64,000 nt of DNA from Tillandsia leiboldiana (taxonomy: Eukaryota > Streptophyta > Magnoliopsida > Poales > Bromeliaceae), in contig JAQNDB010000121.1 in the NCBI GenBank assembly GCA_029204045.2, positions 1 to 64,000 of the forward strand. Direction: 5' to 3'. The number at the start of each line of letters is the position of its first letter. Within the stretch, counting starts at the first letter, position 1. Under the pieces are notes generated by a model, which did no database searches, was not told the DNA's origin, and saw only the letters and a list, made by a program, of their open reading frames with translations. Both the position numbers and the translations under genes were made by a program. This document shows, in pieces, positions 44,405 through 56,126 of the stretch.

Positions 44405-45102
44405 TTTGTACTCATACATTTTTAATCTTTTCTTGTGCAGATTTCTAATCTTTTTCTTGTGCAGGTTTTAAGTTTTAGTTTTTAGTTTTCATTCTCAAAC
44501 TTTTGGTTCTTGAACTTGTTAACTTTTCTCTCCTTTTTGGTAATTTTGGCTAACTTTGTGACAAAAAGGGGGAGAGAGTATTAGAACAGTTTGAACAATC
44601 TATTGTCCAGTTGAACTATGAAGGTAAGTAGAACTTCAACTTTTGGCTTTCATTTGTGATTGCACGCATGCCTCGACTAACTATTCGCTAACTATTTGGG
44701 CATGTAATATAACTAACAAGTTGATGTTCACTAACAATTTTTGTGACATTTGGATTTTGATTGCATAGGAGATATGTTGGTTTTTAACTATGATCAAATT
44801 ACATATCTGAATGTATAAATGTCATGGTAAGTAAATGAGCATAAACTTCATCTCTGTATGTGGTTTTTGAATGATCTAAAATTCTTGAGGTATCTAACGA
44901 TTTCTTTTGTCAAAAATGATTTCTTTTGCAGAGAGTACAGATGTCTAAGTCTAGAGTCTGTTTTAGGAGTTTAACTTATGTATCTATGTTATTTTGGATC
45001 TCCATTGTAAATTTTAGTTGTATGGTGATAGCAACAAAAATATCTTTTTGAATTTTCTTGAGTGGATTTATGTTTTGTCACGAAACCGCCAAAGGGGGAG
45101 AT
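44405..45102 (+). other. 3' untranslated region and polypurine tracts (D2)
   Basis: No gene. Purine tracts AAAAAGGGGGAGAGAG near 44,564 and AAAGGGGGAGA at 45,091-45,101, the latter adjoining the LTR. Confidence 0.8.
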
Positions 45103-46409
45103 TGTTACGGAATTTGAGTTGGCGTATTTCGTGAATTCGGTTAAGTCTTGAAGATTGAAGATAAAGAAAGTTGGATCATTTAACTCAATCTCAAGAAAGA
45201 AGAATTCAAAAGGATCAGGTATGTTTAACTAATTATTTCTGGTGATCCGAATACTTCTTATAGTGTAGAAATACTTGGATGAATTTCTAATTGCATAAAA
45301 ATTAAAAACTGGACATGGGACATGTTCAGGATCCGGATCAGACTTTCCAATCCGGATCCCGAAGGGTGTTCGTTCATACACCAGTTCAATCCGGATCGTA
45401 GCCTCCTTTGATCCGGATCCCGAACACTGGTTTTACCATGTTTTATGAACGATCCGGATCAGGCTTTGCAATCCGGATCCCGAACGTTGGTGTTTGGTGA
45501 ATTGTATGAACGATCCGGATCAGGCACTTCGATCCGGATCCCGAACCTTGATTTTTCTGGAAACTGTTTGTCTCGCTACTGCAATCCGGATCGCCGAAGT
45601 CCGATCCGGATCGCCGTCCTGAAAAATTCCAGAAATGGTTAGTTTTTTATTCTTATCCTCTTCCAATGGTTTCTAACCTATATATAGACCCTTTAATTCA
45701 TCTTTTAGGGCAACCCAGGAAAAAGGGAAAAAGACGACCGAATTAGATAGATCCACAAATAGAGAAGAAAGAAAATCAATAGATTAAATCTTATGTTTCT
45801 TCATCTATATTGATTGATTTGATTCTAGGTTTTCATACTCACATTTTGAGTAGAATCAAATCAATGAATACTTAGATGGTATTTTCGATCTATTTCTAAT
45901 CTAAGTATTCGGCGGATCATCACCACCCAAAAACAACGATTTACCCCAAAATCGGCGCGTGGACTCGCGTGGCCTTGTGGATTCAAGGTGCTACCGCTCT
46001 CGTGGATTCGGAGCGAGGTACGTTCGTGGATTCGAAGCGTGCTACTGGGTGAAGACCGTGGATTCGGTCGGACGTCGTGGACTCGACGTTGGACGCAAAT
46101 CGTGGATTCGAGAAGCGTCGTGGAGCGAGCGGAGAAGATCAAATAGGAGCGTATGAAAAAGGTTGAGTCGTCTGTGAGTATGGTATATCACCTTTTACGT
46201 GTTTAATTCTAGTGGATTTCACCGTGTTATTGGTCCCGTGGTTTTTTACTCCGGTTTGAAGTTTTCCACGTAAAAATCTCTGCGTGTTATTTATTTTTTC
46301 GCATTGGGTTTTATATCGCAAAGATTTTTGAGTGTTTATTGTTTACACCTATTCACCCCCCTCTAGGTGTTTTTTCCCCTATTTAGATCCAATTATACAT
46401 AACCCAACA
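45103..46409 (+). repeat. 3' LTR of copia element D2
   Basis: 1,307 bp, TGTTACGG...CCCAACA. Has the GATCCGGATC array (45,326-45,616), TATATATA near 45,679, paired stem-loops (45,813-45,910) and seven constant-loop hairpins (45,954-46,122). Relative to the shared LTR it lacks one hairpin unit and a few short stretches. Confidence 0.94.
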
Positions 46410-46458
46410 AAGGACACCAAGCAAAAACTTTTTTTTTGCTTGGTGTTGCTTTGTTGGT
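46403..46458. other. imperfect palindrome across the right LTR boundary
   Basis: CCAACAAAGG...CACCAAGCAAAAA pairs with TTTTTTGCTTGGTGTTGCTTTGTTGG. The left arm includes the last six bases of the copia LTR, so at least part of the symmetry formed at or after the insertion, or is coincidental. Confidence 0.6.
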
Positions 46459-47030
46459 GGAGAAAAGGGAAATACCCCCCCCTCTGTGCACGCCAGGGAG
46501 AGAGAGGGAGAGAGAGAGAGAAATAGAGAGAAAAAAAAAAAAAAAAAAAAAAAAACTCTTTCCCTTTTTTCTTTTTTTTTTTACCTTTTCTTCTCTTTTT
46601 TTTTTGTCTCTCTCTAGCTTTTTTTTTTTTTTCATTCTCTCTAATTTATAGGAGTCTCAAAATTTTAGAAATTATTTTTAAAAAATTAAAAAAATATTAA
46701 CTTCATAATTCAATATATATTTTTATATCAATCACATCCTCCACTCTTTCCTTCTTTTCTTTTTCTTTTTATTCCTTTTTGCAAAAAGGCAACCTCCGTA
46801 TCATAATCAAATTTTCTTCTTTCCTTTCTTTTTTTTTCTATATCTAATTTTCCTTTTTTTTTTATTTCTTTCCTTTCTTTTTGTTTTTTCTTTCTTTCCT
46901 TCTTTCTTTTTTTTTTTTGTTTCCTTTTTCTTTCTTTCTTTTTTTTTCTTTTTTTTCTTCTTTCTTTGTATTTCCTTTTTTTTCTTTTCTATTTTTTTAT
47001 CCGAATATTGCATGCGGTGTTCGAGTTTTT
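46459..47030. repeat. purine/pyrimidine low-complexity tract
   Basis: A GAGA microsatellite and poly-A (46,497-46,555) followed by about 450 bp of T/C-rich sequence. Lys/Glu-rich frames on the minus strand are artefacts. Confidence 0.85.
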
Positions 47031-47710
47031 AGCTCGAGTTAATTGGGTTATATCTCGGCGGTTATTTTACATTGATGCATGCATTTACAGGTATTGTCAT
47101 TCATCATAACATTAGAAGTATAGTAGTAGTAGTTTTCCTTATCAGCTGATTTACTTACAGTTTCACCACTTTACCTTCTTCCTTGCCTCTGGTAGGCTTA
47201 GTGGGTACGTCAGAGTTTGAGAATTTACCCACTAAAAGCTACTGGTTTTACTAGTAGTTCACACACACGTTGCTGCTCTCCCCCCTCTCTTTCTTTCCTT
47301 TGTTTTGCAGAGTCTTCTGCGAGAACTGTTGGTCCGTCAACTGCCAACCGAGGTAAGGGGATCGCCGAGTAGATAGATCTCCTGCCATTATGAGAGAGAA
47401 ACTGTACTAGACATTATATTGTACCCCTGTTACTCAGACTAATGTACTTATTATTTTGGATATGGTTTTAGCCAGCTGGATGTATTCTATTTTGGAGAGC
47501 CGAGAGATGTTGTTGTACTATTATTACAGTTTTATTTTACAGTTTCAGCCTGAGATGGTTTAGTTTTAGTTTACAGCTCTATACTTGTGCTCTTTTATGT
47601 TCACCTTATATATCTGAGCAGGTTTTTACGTTTCGTGTATGCGAAAAATTTTGTGTGCACGGTGGATCTGGAGACGAGCCCAGATTCTGGTTTACACCCG
47701 GGGTGTGACA
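47031..47710 (+). repeat. 3' part of a gypsy-type LTR relic (F)
   Basis: Ends CCCGGGGTGTGACA. The order (TTTACC...CCCACT...AGTTCTCAC-like, TTTTGCAGAGTCTT, GGATCTGGAGACGAGCCC) parallels the last 600 bp of the LTR of E (51,490-52,104). No PBS follows, so this is a truncated or solo LTR. Confidence 0.6.
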
Positions 47711-48011
47711 TTTAGGATTAGGTTAAGGAAAAGCCCTAACACTAATTCTCTTATAATCCATCTTTTAATTAATTACCCACAAGTCCCAACCGAGATATTT
47801 TATTCGTTTGTCCCCAAATTTGAATTTTCGATTTAAATTCCTCGAGATGCGTGTAGATTATCATATCGAACCCTCACAACCGATTTCACGAATTCCTGCG
47901 CATAATTGCCGCAATTTTTTTCGAATTTGCCGAAATCTGGTTTTCTAGTTCGACTTGCAAAACACGCAATTCCGGGAGATTCGGGTATCGAATCTGGAAT
48001 CTGATTGAACT
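47711..48011. other. remnant interrupted by element E
   Basis: No gene. CCGGGAGATTCGGGTATCGAATC resembles the GGGAGAT(T/C)CCGG...TCGGAATTC segment of LTRs B and C, so it may be an old minus-strand LTR piece continued at 60,241. Confidence 0.4.
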
Positions 48012-48563
48012 TGTGGTGACCCGGATCTTTGCAGGGCTTTTACAGTGTGACCAGCAGCTTCTGGAAGCCTACGTGGCATGTCGGCGGTGTTCGCGCGCCA
48101 ATTTGGACACAAGAGATGGACTCGAGGCTTAAAATGGATCTCGTAGGTAATCGGGGGACCCCATCGGATGTTTAGAAGAGTTTACGCGAGGAGTGGATAT
48201 CAAATTTAGGCTCGGCGCGGAATTCGGATTAAAAATACCTTTCCGGGAGCCTCCGGCAAATTATAGGATTGGAATTTGGCAAAATGGACGCCGGATTTGG
48301 AATCAGCGCGCGAAAACGGTCAAGATGGGCTATTTACATGTATTTTTCGGAGCTTGCTACAGTAATTTTACTGTTCATCGCCGCAACAGTGTTTCCGGCG
48401 ATCGCCGGCGGCGGCTGGCGGCGGCGGGCAGCGGTGGAAGGCGGCGGAAGGCGCTCGGGCAGGCGGCGCGCGGCCGCGGGCAGGCGCACAGGGGCGCGGG
48501 CAGGCGCGCGGGGGCGCGGTCTGGTGCGCGGTCCACGCGGCCGTCATGCACCCCAGGAAGGGA

Positions 48564-48901
48564 CACGTGGCAGGTTCTTACTGGTCGGTGTTGTGGTCTG
48601 GGTTCACGGAGCAGGCCGGTGGTGCACGGTGGACCGGCTTGGGACACGTGGCATCTGCGTACTGGTTCGGTGCATTGAAATTACGTACACCGGGCGCAGC
48701 AGGCGAAGGGTGTGACACGTGGCGCCTCCCCATTGGACGGGGTACTGTGCGTGGCAGGTGGGGCGACGTGCGCTGGCAGGCGGGCAGGTGGCCGTACGCG
48801 CGGGTCAGCCGGGGCGACGTGCGCGGGGCAGGCACGGTCAACGCCACGTGGCGGAGCGCGGGACGCCGGTTTGGCTGTCGCCTGTTCGGGCGACACGTGG
48901 C
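48564..48901 (+). promoter_or_regulatory. five ABRE/G-box motifs (CACGTGGC) in LTR E
   Basis: Exact CACGTGGC at 48,564, 48,645, 48,716, 48,845 and 48,894, between 175 and 512 bp upstream of the TATA box. All five persist in the 3' LTR (56,679, 56,760, 56,831, 56,980, 57,029). (C/T)ACGTGGC is the canonical abscisic-acid response element bound by bZIP factors; multiple copies normally confer response. Confidence 0.75.
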
Positions 48902-49075
48902 GAGCGCTGGGGCGGGTCGGACGAAGCCTGGATCCCGTCCGACCGCGTATTTTGGGCTGGGCCACACTGTGCGCGCCCGAAAGTTGTGGGCCGGGCCGCA
49001 CTGTGCGCGCCCGAAAAGTTTCGGGCGCCCGAAAGTTGGGACACAATGGGAATTTTTCCAATTGTTTCCTCAGCC

Positions 49076-49083
49076 TATAAATA
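49076..49083 (+). promoter_or_regulatory. TATA box of LTR E
   Basis: TATAAATA in context CAGCCTATAAATAGGCAGCC, repeated at 57,211 in the 3' LTR. Confidence 0.78.
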
Positions 49084-52000
49084 GGCAGCCCGAGCCCTCT
49101 TCTTTGGCTCTTTTCTCTCAGCCCACGCACCATCTGCCCGAGCACCTTGAAGAAGACTTGTTCAACTCTTAATTATTGATCTTCCTGCCAAGTTCTACGA
49201 TTTTAGGAGCACGCATCCCGAGGTTCTGGATTTTACGGCGCGGCGCGACGTTGCATTCCTGTGTTCTTCTTCGTCGCAGCGGCAGTGTTTTGACTCCCCT
49301 GGGCTACCCCGAGATCCTTTTTCTGTGATTCTTGCGCCGACAGACTCCTAAGAGGTAGGGCTTCATCTTTCGTATTGATCACGCTTTCCTGTTTCGAGTT
49401 TTTGGCACGGATCCCGAGGTGACACTGTGACTCTTTTTCTGGGTGGAATTGTGGGGCAGCATCGAGGTGTTTTGGCCATATCTTTGCGCACAAGCGTCAG
49501 CCGGAAACGAGCTTATACAAATTTTTCATCTACTGATCGCAAGGAACGCGCTCGTATTTTTCTTGGATTTTTCTGAGATTTCATCAGAGGTGAGAATCAC
49601 TGTTTCTCTGTGTACAGTGCTACAGTCTTTTGTGCTGAAATCTTTTGAGTGTACCACCTTGTCGAATTTATATCTTGGCTTACCGAACTCAGATTTGGGC
49701 GTGCAAGCTACCGTTGCGAAGCTATCGACGCGAGGATCGCGGTGATATTTTTCTGGGAATTTTCTGGGCTCTTGCTGTAGATGAAATTAAGCATTTCTGG
49801 GACTGTTGTTGTATGTGTGTGTGAGAGCAGATTTTGGAATGTATGTGTAATAGTGGACTTTGTATTGTGCCAGGAGAGTTACGGGTGTGCTGAACTTATT
49901 GGAGCAAGGGATTAGAGTTATCTGGTGTTTTCAGCTGTTGGGCTTTGGACAGTCAGCTTTTCAGGTGGGTGTTTTGTTCCGAGAACCGGTGGACGGTTCT
50001 CTAACTCTATATGTTAGAATTGCATGCAGGTGTAGGGTACAATACCTGGGATTGATTGGTAAGCTTAATAATGTTGATTTATGGGAATTGCAAGTTAATT
50101 ATTCATATTATGACAATGGTATAAATCAGACATTTATGTTGATGATTAGTGGAAGCTTACCTAAGGCAAGGTTACCCTATATGATTAATTATCATGTCAT
50201 GTTAGCACATAACCCTTTTATGAGGCTGGTTTATACAATGGGATAGGATTATGTAGTTATGTGCAGGTTCTACTCCAAGGAGTGATTATGGATCAAAAAC
50301 CATGGACAGGTATGGTCATTGCTAATTCTGGCATGAGGTTTATTTTCTTTATCCTTCTTGAGGACAAATGCATGCTTGTATGGACATATGTGTATGGACA
50401 TATAGTTAGGCCATCTTTTACTGATACACTATCTTTTGGGATTTGACTTAGGAGAAACCATGATTGCTTTCTTTCTCCTTTTTATTTAGACTTTTGAGTC
50501 ATGTTGCTCGGGTTCGAGCAGAGGTTTGGGATAGTGTAGCTGGGACCTTCGGGTCAGAGACAGGGTGTGCTTGATGTTGGATTGTGGGTTATTGCGGCAA
50601 CCGCGGACAGTAGGCGGTTGACCGGATCTTGATTATTTTACCCAATTGTGGGTTGTGGGTTATTGCGGTGACCGCGGACTTTGGGCGGTTGACCGGATGT
50701 TGACTATTGCATCAGATTGGGTATCAGATTTGTTCTAGTGGATGGTGTTTTCCACATTTTGAGTACTATTGCATCAGATCGGGGTTTTGTTAGTGGACGG
50801 AGTTTCCCACTTTGATCATAGTCTTGATCCAGTCCTGCTATTATGAGACAGTGGTTACAGAGATACTCGATACAGTGATGCTTGATACAGTGATACTTTA
50901 CTCGTGTGGGTCGCTCCCCTCGAGTGCCACTCCGGAGTAGGCTTTCCACGGTGTGAGCGCCGGGCACCAGGCGGGGTTCTTGAGTTCGACAGTAGAGCAG
51001 GCAGTACCAGTGATTACTGGACTATCGATTGGGTTTATTCAGGCAGATACTTTTTGTTACACTCGTGCCTGGGGGACCGAGTGGAGTCTAGTAGCTGTGT
51101 TTAGACCAGTGCTAGTATTGTTGGGAACCGTTCGGGGTTTGACGGTGGTCCCGTGGTCGTTGTGAGTTCTTTGACCATTGTGTGAGAGGTTGAGCATCTT
51201 GAGTCTATCCATTCTGAGAGAGAGAGCATGGATTATGACTATAGCCTGCATGAGCCACTACTCAATAGTGAGTTAGTCCGTTTGGACGCCCTACGTAATT
51301 CCTGCCCGTCAGCGGGAGGTGGTTGTAGGTGGGCGCAGGTTTGACTGGACCTAATGTGGCAGTCAGCTCGATTGGGTCGATTGAGCACCTCGTGTGCGAG
51401 TGTTGCATACATTTATCAGAGTTTCCCCATTTGAGCATTCAGATAGAGGCATGGTAGCTGTAGAGTGTCTTCTGCTTCTTCTTTAAGTTTTACTGCATTA
51501 GTTATCTTTTGCCTCCAGTGGTCTTGGTGGGCAGATCGTCGGGCCTAGTGGCGATACCCACTGAGAACTCCCTTTTTGCGTAGTTCTCACGCCCGTTGGG
51601 GGTTTTCCCCCTTTTTGTCCTTTCTCCCCTCTGTTTTGCAGAGTCTTGGCGGGTGTTGCCGTTCTGTGGTTGCTGTGCGTGGTGAGGGAGTAGCGAGCTA
51701 GATCCAGACCCATCTTTGGAGAGTAGCGGTACCCCCTTTGGAGGAGATCTTCAGTATAGTCGGTAGATTGGTATTTATTTCCTCTTTTGAGAGACTGATG
51801 TAGTGAGGATATGATGTATTGAGAGCTTGTACACTGATGTTTTATTTGAGATATCTCCCTGTTGAGCTATGAGTTTTGTACTCGAGGTTATTATATGATC
51901 ATCATTTTTGGGAGATGGACCTTGCTGTTTTATCTTCAGTTGTACAGTGGTTGATTTTATTTCTATAGCAGTTTTATCTTTTAGCTCTGATATCTGTTAG

Positions 52001-52111
52001 ATGTAGCTCTTTTTGCAGGTAGGACGCTTCGCCTATGCGGGTTTGGCATAGGTGGCGGATCTGTTGGCGAGCCCGGGTCGTAGTTTCGACCCCGGGGCGT
52101 GACAGATTAGG

Positions 52112-52124
52112 TGGTATCAGAGCC
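52112..52124 (+). other. primer binding site of element E
   Basis: TGGTATCAGAGCC, seven bases after the LTR end, complementary to initiator Met-tRNA. Confidence 0.92.
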
Positions 52125-52170
52125 TAGGTTGTAGGTCATGGTGGACTTAGAAACCCTATGTGACGCCCCA

Positions 52171-52256
52171 CTTCCCACGGGGTCACCCATCCTAGAACTA
52201 CTCTAGCTCTAGCACGCTTAACTCTCATGTTCATCTTGGATCTTGCTACCATCCAA
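52171..52256 (-). promoter_or_regulatory. 5S rRNA-derived segment in Cassandra left (3') LTR
   Basis: On the minus strand it includes GGATGGGTGACC (complement of 52,181-52,192, the C-box region of 5S rRNA) and AGTTAAGCGTGCT (complement of 52,211-52,223, A-box region). In Cassandra these provide RNA polymerase III-type promoter elements. Confidence 0.85.
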
Positions 52257-52570
52257 AATGCTATAGCCGGGTTAGAGATTTTAGTCCTATTATATCATTT
52301 ATATAGAGGACTAATCCAAATTCCGGGGGTGTCACATTCTTCCCACCTTTAAGCCTTGACGTCCACGTCAGGCTCAAGCATACTCACAAGCACCAGGCGA
52401 TGTGAGACTCGTCTCGCTAGCCTTAGCCGACCTTGTGAGGAGCTGCACTCCACTCACAACGGTCATTAGCCGGGGAGCCTCGATCTACCCGCTATATAAC
52501 CCTGGCTCAGCCGAGACTCATCTCACATTTCCGGCTGGTGAATGGCTCTGATACCAACTGTGACGCCCCA

Positions 52571-52656
52571 CTTCCCAGGGGGTCACCCATCCTAGAACTA
52601 CTCTAGTTCTAGCACGCTTAACTCTCATGTTCCTCTTGGATCTTGCTACCATCCAA
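52571..52656 (-). promoter_or_regulatory. 5S rRNA-derived segment in Cassandra right (5') LTR
   Basis: Same 5S-like boxes (GGATGGGTGACC complement at 52,581-52,592). This is the upstream LTR on the element strand, so it would be the promoter copy. Confidence 0.85.
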
Positions 52657-52741
52657 AATGCTATAGCCGGGTTAGAGATTTTAGTCCTATTATATCATTT
52701 ATATAGAGAACTAATCCAAATTCCGGGGGTGTCACACCCTA

Positions 52742-55700
52742 GGCTTGTGGTTGGACCCTAGGATGACTTCGTGAGAGTCGTGATTTGTAGCGAGAGTCCT
52801 GATTGAGTTTTACACCTCTCCCGAGGGACGGGATGAGTGATTGGCATGTTTATTCTCCTAAGTAGTTATGTTGGTTGCAGACAACATAACGCTATGGAAT
52901 GGGTGACATGCTCTAGACTTTCGCTGGATTGGGTCGAGCGTTGTTGTGTGCTGATTTGTGGTTTCGTCGTGGCGAGCGGTGTCTCCCCGACGCTGGGTTT
53001 GGGACCCTTGTGCATCCTGTCATGGCAGTTGAGCTTGAGCGGTTGGTTTTGGGCCGGATACCCGGATTGAGGTCAGAGAACTCCGGACCCAGATGACAGG
53101 ATTGTCAGAGGCATATCAGCGGCAGAGTGAGCAGCTAGTTTGGTGACGCAGTTGTCAGAGCAGTGGGCAGCCCGACAGTACTTTTCTTCTGAGACCACCA
53201 GGATGTAGTACCCTCAGCGGCAGGGATTTCTGTAGTGCCAATAGAGCGAGTGGCCCCCTCCGTGCCAATGTTTAGTGCCAAGGCACTGAGGTAGGGTGGA
53301 TGGTTGACAGCAGAGGAGCTGTGGGGCATGTTTGATTAAGTGAGCCAGATTTGGCAGATGAACCACCCCGACTCGTAAGATTGAGCTTGGAGCCTTTGGA
53401 GGCAGAGTCGTGGTTGGGGGTGATGGAGTGATCAATTGAGAGCCTCCCTGTGCTAGAGAGTTTATGCAGTTGTTGAACTGGTGCTCCAGGTTTCGAGGGA
53501 CGAGGCACATAGGATAAGTGAGATTGGGAGTGGATTGCGCCAGGATACTCTTTAGTTTCTTTTCGGTCCCTCATGTTCGGGTTTTGGACTGTGGATGCCT
53601 CGTCGGAGTAGGCATTGTGTTTGGAGCTGGACACTGCAGTTCCTTGGAAGGGGATCTGCCGCTAGAGGCGAGTTCTGGAGGGAGGCGCTTGGCGCTAGGT
53701 GATGGAGGACAGATCGGCAGGCAGAGACATTTTCGTTTTGCTTTCCTAGGTGGTGGATATCCTTGTGGATGGTTAATGTAAAGCTTACCCAAGGGAATTC
53801 TACCCTTTGTGATTTATAACTTGCATATTTTGATTGTATCATATGGGATTGAGGGGTGAGCTTAGAAAGGATAAGTGTATAGGGAATTGCATGGATTAAT
53901 GGTGTTTTGTCTTATGACGGTTGCAATGATGAATTTCTGAGATGTTGGGGATCGGGCGGACCCCGATGGCAGTATCAGTGTCTATATCAGAGTAGCGCAA
54001 CGGTAGCATGGTTTTGTTGTCTGCGGAGGATCGTATCTGTTGCCTCAGCGTGAGCAGAGACAGAGGTCGTGCTCCCTTGTGATTGATGGGATATTTTCTG
54101 ATGGACTAAGCGACAACCGCTTGCATCGTGTGGATGAGCTTGTGCCGCCTGGTTGGAGGGCGCCACGGCAGTGGATCGGGTTGTTGCAGGTGTGATTTCA
54201 TCACAGCAGTCGGAGTTAGTGCACCTTGCTTTCCGGCATGGACTAAAGGCAGAGTTATTACCACGTGCACTAGAGGTACAGGATACCATCGGTGTTATGC
54301 ATGTGAAGGAGGCTTGTGGGTTTTGTTCAGTGTCGTTGAGACCATGAGTTATACCAGCAAACCTCTTGATATGGGTGGCAGTTCGATGTTTTGACCCAGT
54401 GCTTGGGATTGGTTGGCACGGCACCACTGGATGGTTAAGTGCAGAGAGGGTGCTGATTGTGACTTTTGCGAGGCAGACAAAGGAGGCTTGTTATGGGGAG
54501 ATTGTTCGAGCACATAGGGTTTAGCGACTGTGTGAGAGGAGCTTATGGTGGCGCCGGGACCAAAGGATATTTCTATTGCTGCGAAATCCCGGGTGTGAGT
54601 CCACTCGAGTTGATGATTATGCCGCCTGTTAGGGAGATTTTGATTGCGGTTGACGTGGTTCTGGAAACCGCGCCAACCTCAATAGCACCACTTGGATTAT
54701 CGGTAAGAGCTGGGAGAGTTGATCGCACCGGTGCAGGGATCTGTTGGATAGAGGGTCTGTTTGACCTAGTGCCACGTCGTTGATACACGACGGTGAGAGC
54801 CCTTTGGGATTGGAGTCCAGGCAGGTCCAGGTATTATTTAGAACCTTTTGAAGGAGCTATATTCCGGCAGTTATTGTTTGATGCCTGCGCCAATTTGGAA
54901 TTTCAGCTGAGGGCATTGTCTAGATGGTGTTCAGGACACTGTAGGGGCATTACGAGTACAGTGAAGCCAATGGATTGACTAATGCCCTGTTGCCTCTAGA
55001 TTGAGGAATTCTGTGTTTCAGTTGGCCTTGAACGGTTTGATAGCGGCATCCTCCAGGAATATTTTGGTTTTACCCCCCTCCCTGAGTGTTTAGAGCTTGT
55101 GCAGCATTTGTATATGGTGTGACAAGGTCTGTGGGGAAGAAGCTTTTTGCCAAGTCATTGTGGTGCAAGTTTTAGCTTCGAGAGCATATCTTCCTGGATT
55201 ACTTCTTCTAGCCGAAGGGGCGGCGATGGAAATTCGGCCAAAGTGGATGCTATTTAAGACTGGCCGAGATCGACGGTCATTGTTGGGGTGAGGAGTTTTG
55301 GACCGGATAGTGCCAGCAGAGCTTGATGACCGGGTGATGAGATTGGTACCAGCGCCGATTCTAACCTAGTCAGTGGTGGGAGATGGATTTGTGAGTTATA
55401 GTGATACCTCCCGTAGTGGCTGTAGAGCCACCATTGAATTTTGTGAGCATCCAGTATCACCCCGACAGAGCCACTGTGGTGGCGGATGCCTGGAGCAGAA
55501 GAGCTATTTGGGAGTCGAGTTTGACGGTTCCATAGCTGGCACTGTGTGGGGCCATCCTTGTGTGCAGGGTTTGAGTTGTGTCCCTGAGGATCCCTTTTGA
55601 TGAAAGGCTGCGGCTGGGCAATCCGCTTGGGTTGAGTTTTGAGGGTGACTGTGTATGAACCCCCGCTTGTTTGGGCCCCTTTTCTGTGCAGGTGTTTGTG

Positions 55701-56126
55701 TGGATGTGTTTCGGGTCGCTTTGGTTGTGTTGGCTTTTAGGAGTGATGTTAGAGCGTGTTGCTCGGGCTATTTGTTCCTTTTCCCCCCGCCTTTTGTTGG
55801 AGTTTTTGAGGTTTTTCTGCGTCTCAGCTCTGGAGTGTTATGTTTTGGACCCCTCGCCCGTGTTTGACTCGTTCCTTTTGGGGTCTGTGAGAGTTTGGAG
55901 TACGAGAGATGCCCGTTGCGAATTCCGACTCGTGAGGTGAGGGAATTGCGCAATCGGGCTATGCCGTACTGGTTGTTGCTGTTGTTGTTGCTAAGGAGTA
56001 ATCACGGGGAGTGATAGGTGACTTGGGAGCTGGAGACGGCGGTGTTGAATATTGACCCATGGTTTCTGAGACTCCTTGGGAGTTGCCTTAGTTTCGAGGA
56101 CGAAACTTTCTTTTAGTGGGGGAGGA
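52742..56126 (+). pseudogene. degraded gag-pol interior of element E
   Basis: No intact frame. At 54,407-54,445 one phase reads DWLARHHWMVKCRE, the protease-end motif of gypsy Pol. Near 55,135-55,180 another phase reads KKLFAKSLWCKF then a stop, like the RT (R/K)LFAKFSKCEFWL region. The two lie in correct order. The rest is unrecognisable, and short frames such as 53,518-53,781 or 54,466-54,783 have no family resemblance. The 3' end has TTTCGAGGACGAAACTTTC and GTGGGGGAGG, the plus-strand priming region. Confidence 0.6.

Larger units (their letters stand above)
48012..52104 (+). repeat. 5' LTR of element E
   Basis: TGTGGTGACCCGG...CCCGGGGCGTGACA. GC-rich U3 with five CACGTGGC copies (48,564-48,901) and TATAAATA at 49,076. 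A diverged tandem pair with GCGG(CAA/TGA)CCGC hairpins lies at about 50,586-50,705. Open frames in the GC-rich U3 occur on both strands and are not called. Confidence 0.93.
52159..52736 (-). mobile_element. Cassandra TRIM retrotransposon
   Basis: 578 bp with two 178-bp LTRs (52,159-52,336 and 52,559-52,736), TGTGACGCCCC...GGGGTGTCACA, TSD CCCTA (52,154-52,158 and 52,737-52,741). PBS on the minus strand is TTGGTATCAGAGCC (52,544-52,557). No coding capacity, as expected for a terminal-repeat retrotransposon in miniature. The LTRs carry 5S rRNA-like sequence, the hallmark of Cassandra. LTRs differ at about four sites. Inserted shortly after the PBS of E. Confidence 0.93.

Noticed and set aside
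46807..47013. Lys-rich protein on minus strand
   Set aside because: Translation of a T/C low-complexity tract.
48193..49172. Overlapping open frames in LTR E (and copy at 56,308-57,307)
   Set aside because: GC-rich U3 with several mutually exclusive frames; positioned upstream of and across the LTR TATA box.
52171..52256. Genuine 5S rRNA gene
   Set aside because: Diverged and shorter than 5S, and located inside the LTR of a TRIM with its own TSD; it is the Cassandra 5S-like promoter.
53518..54783. Short open frames inside element E as a new gene
   Set aside because: Lengths below 110 codons, no shared domain, and recognisable Pol traces nearby lie in other phases.
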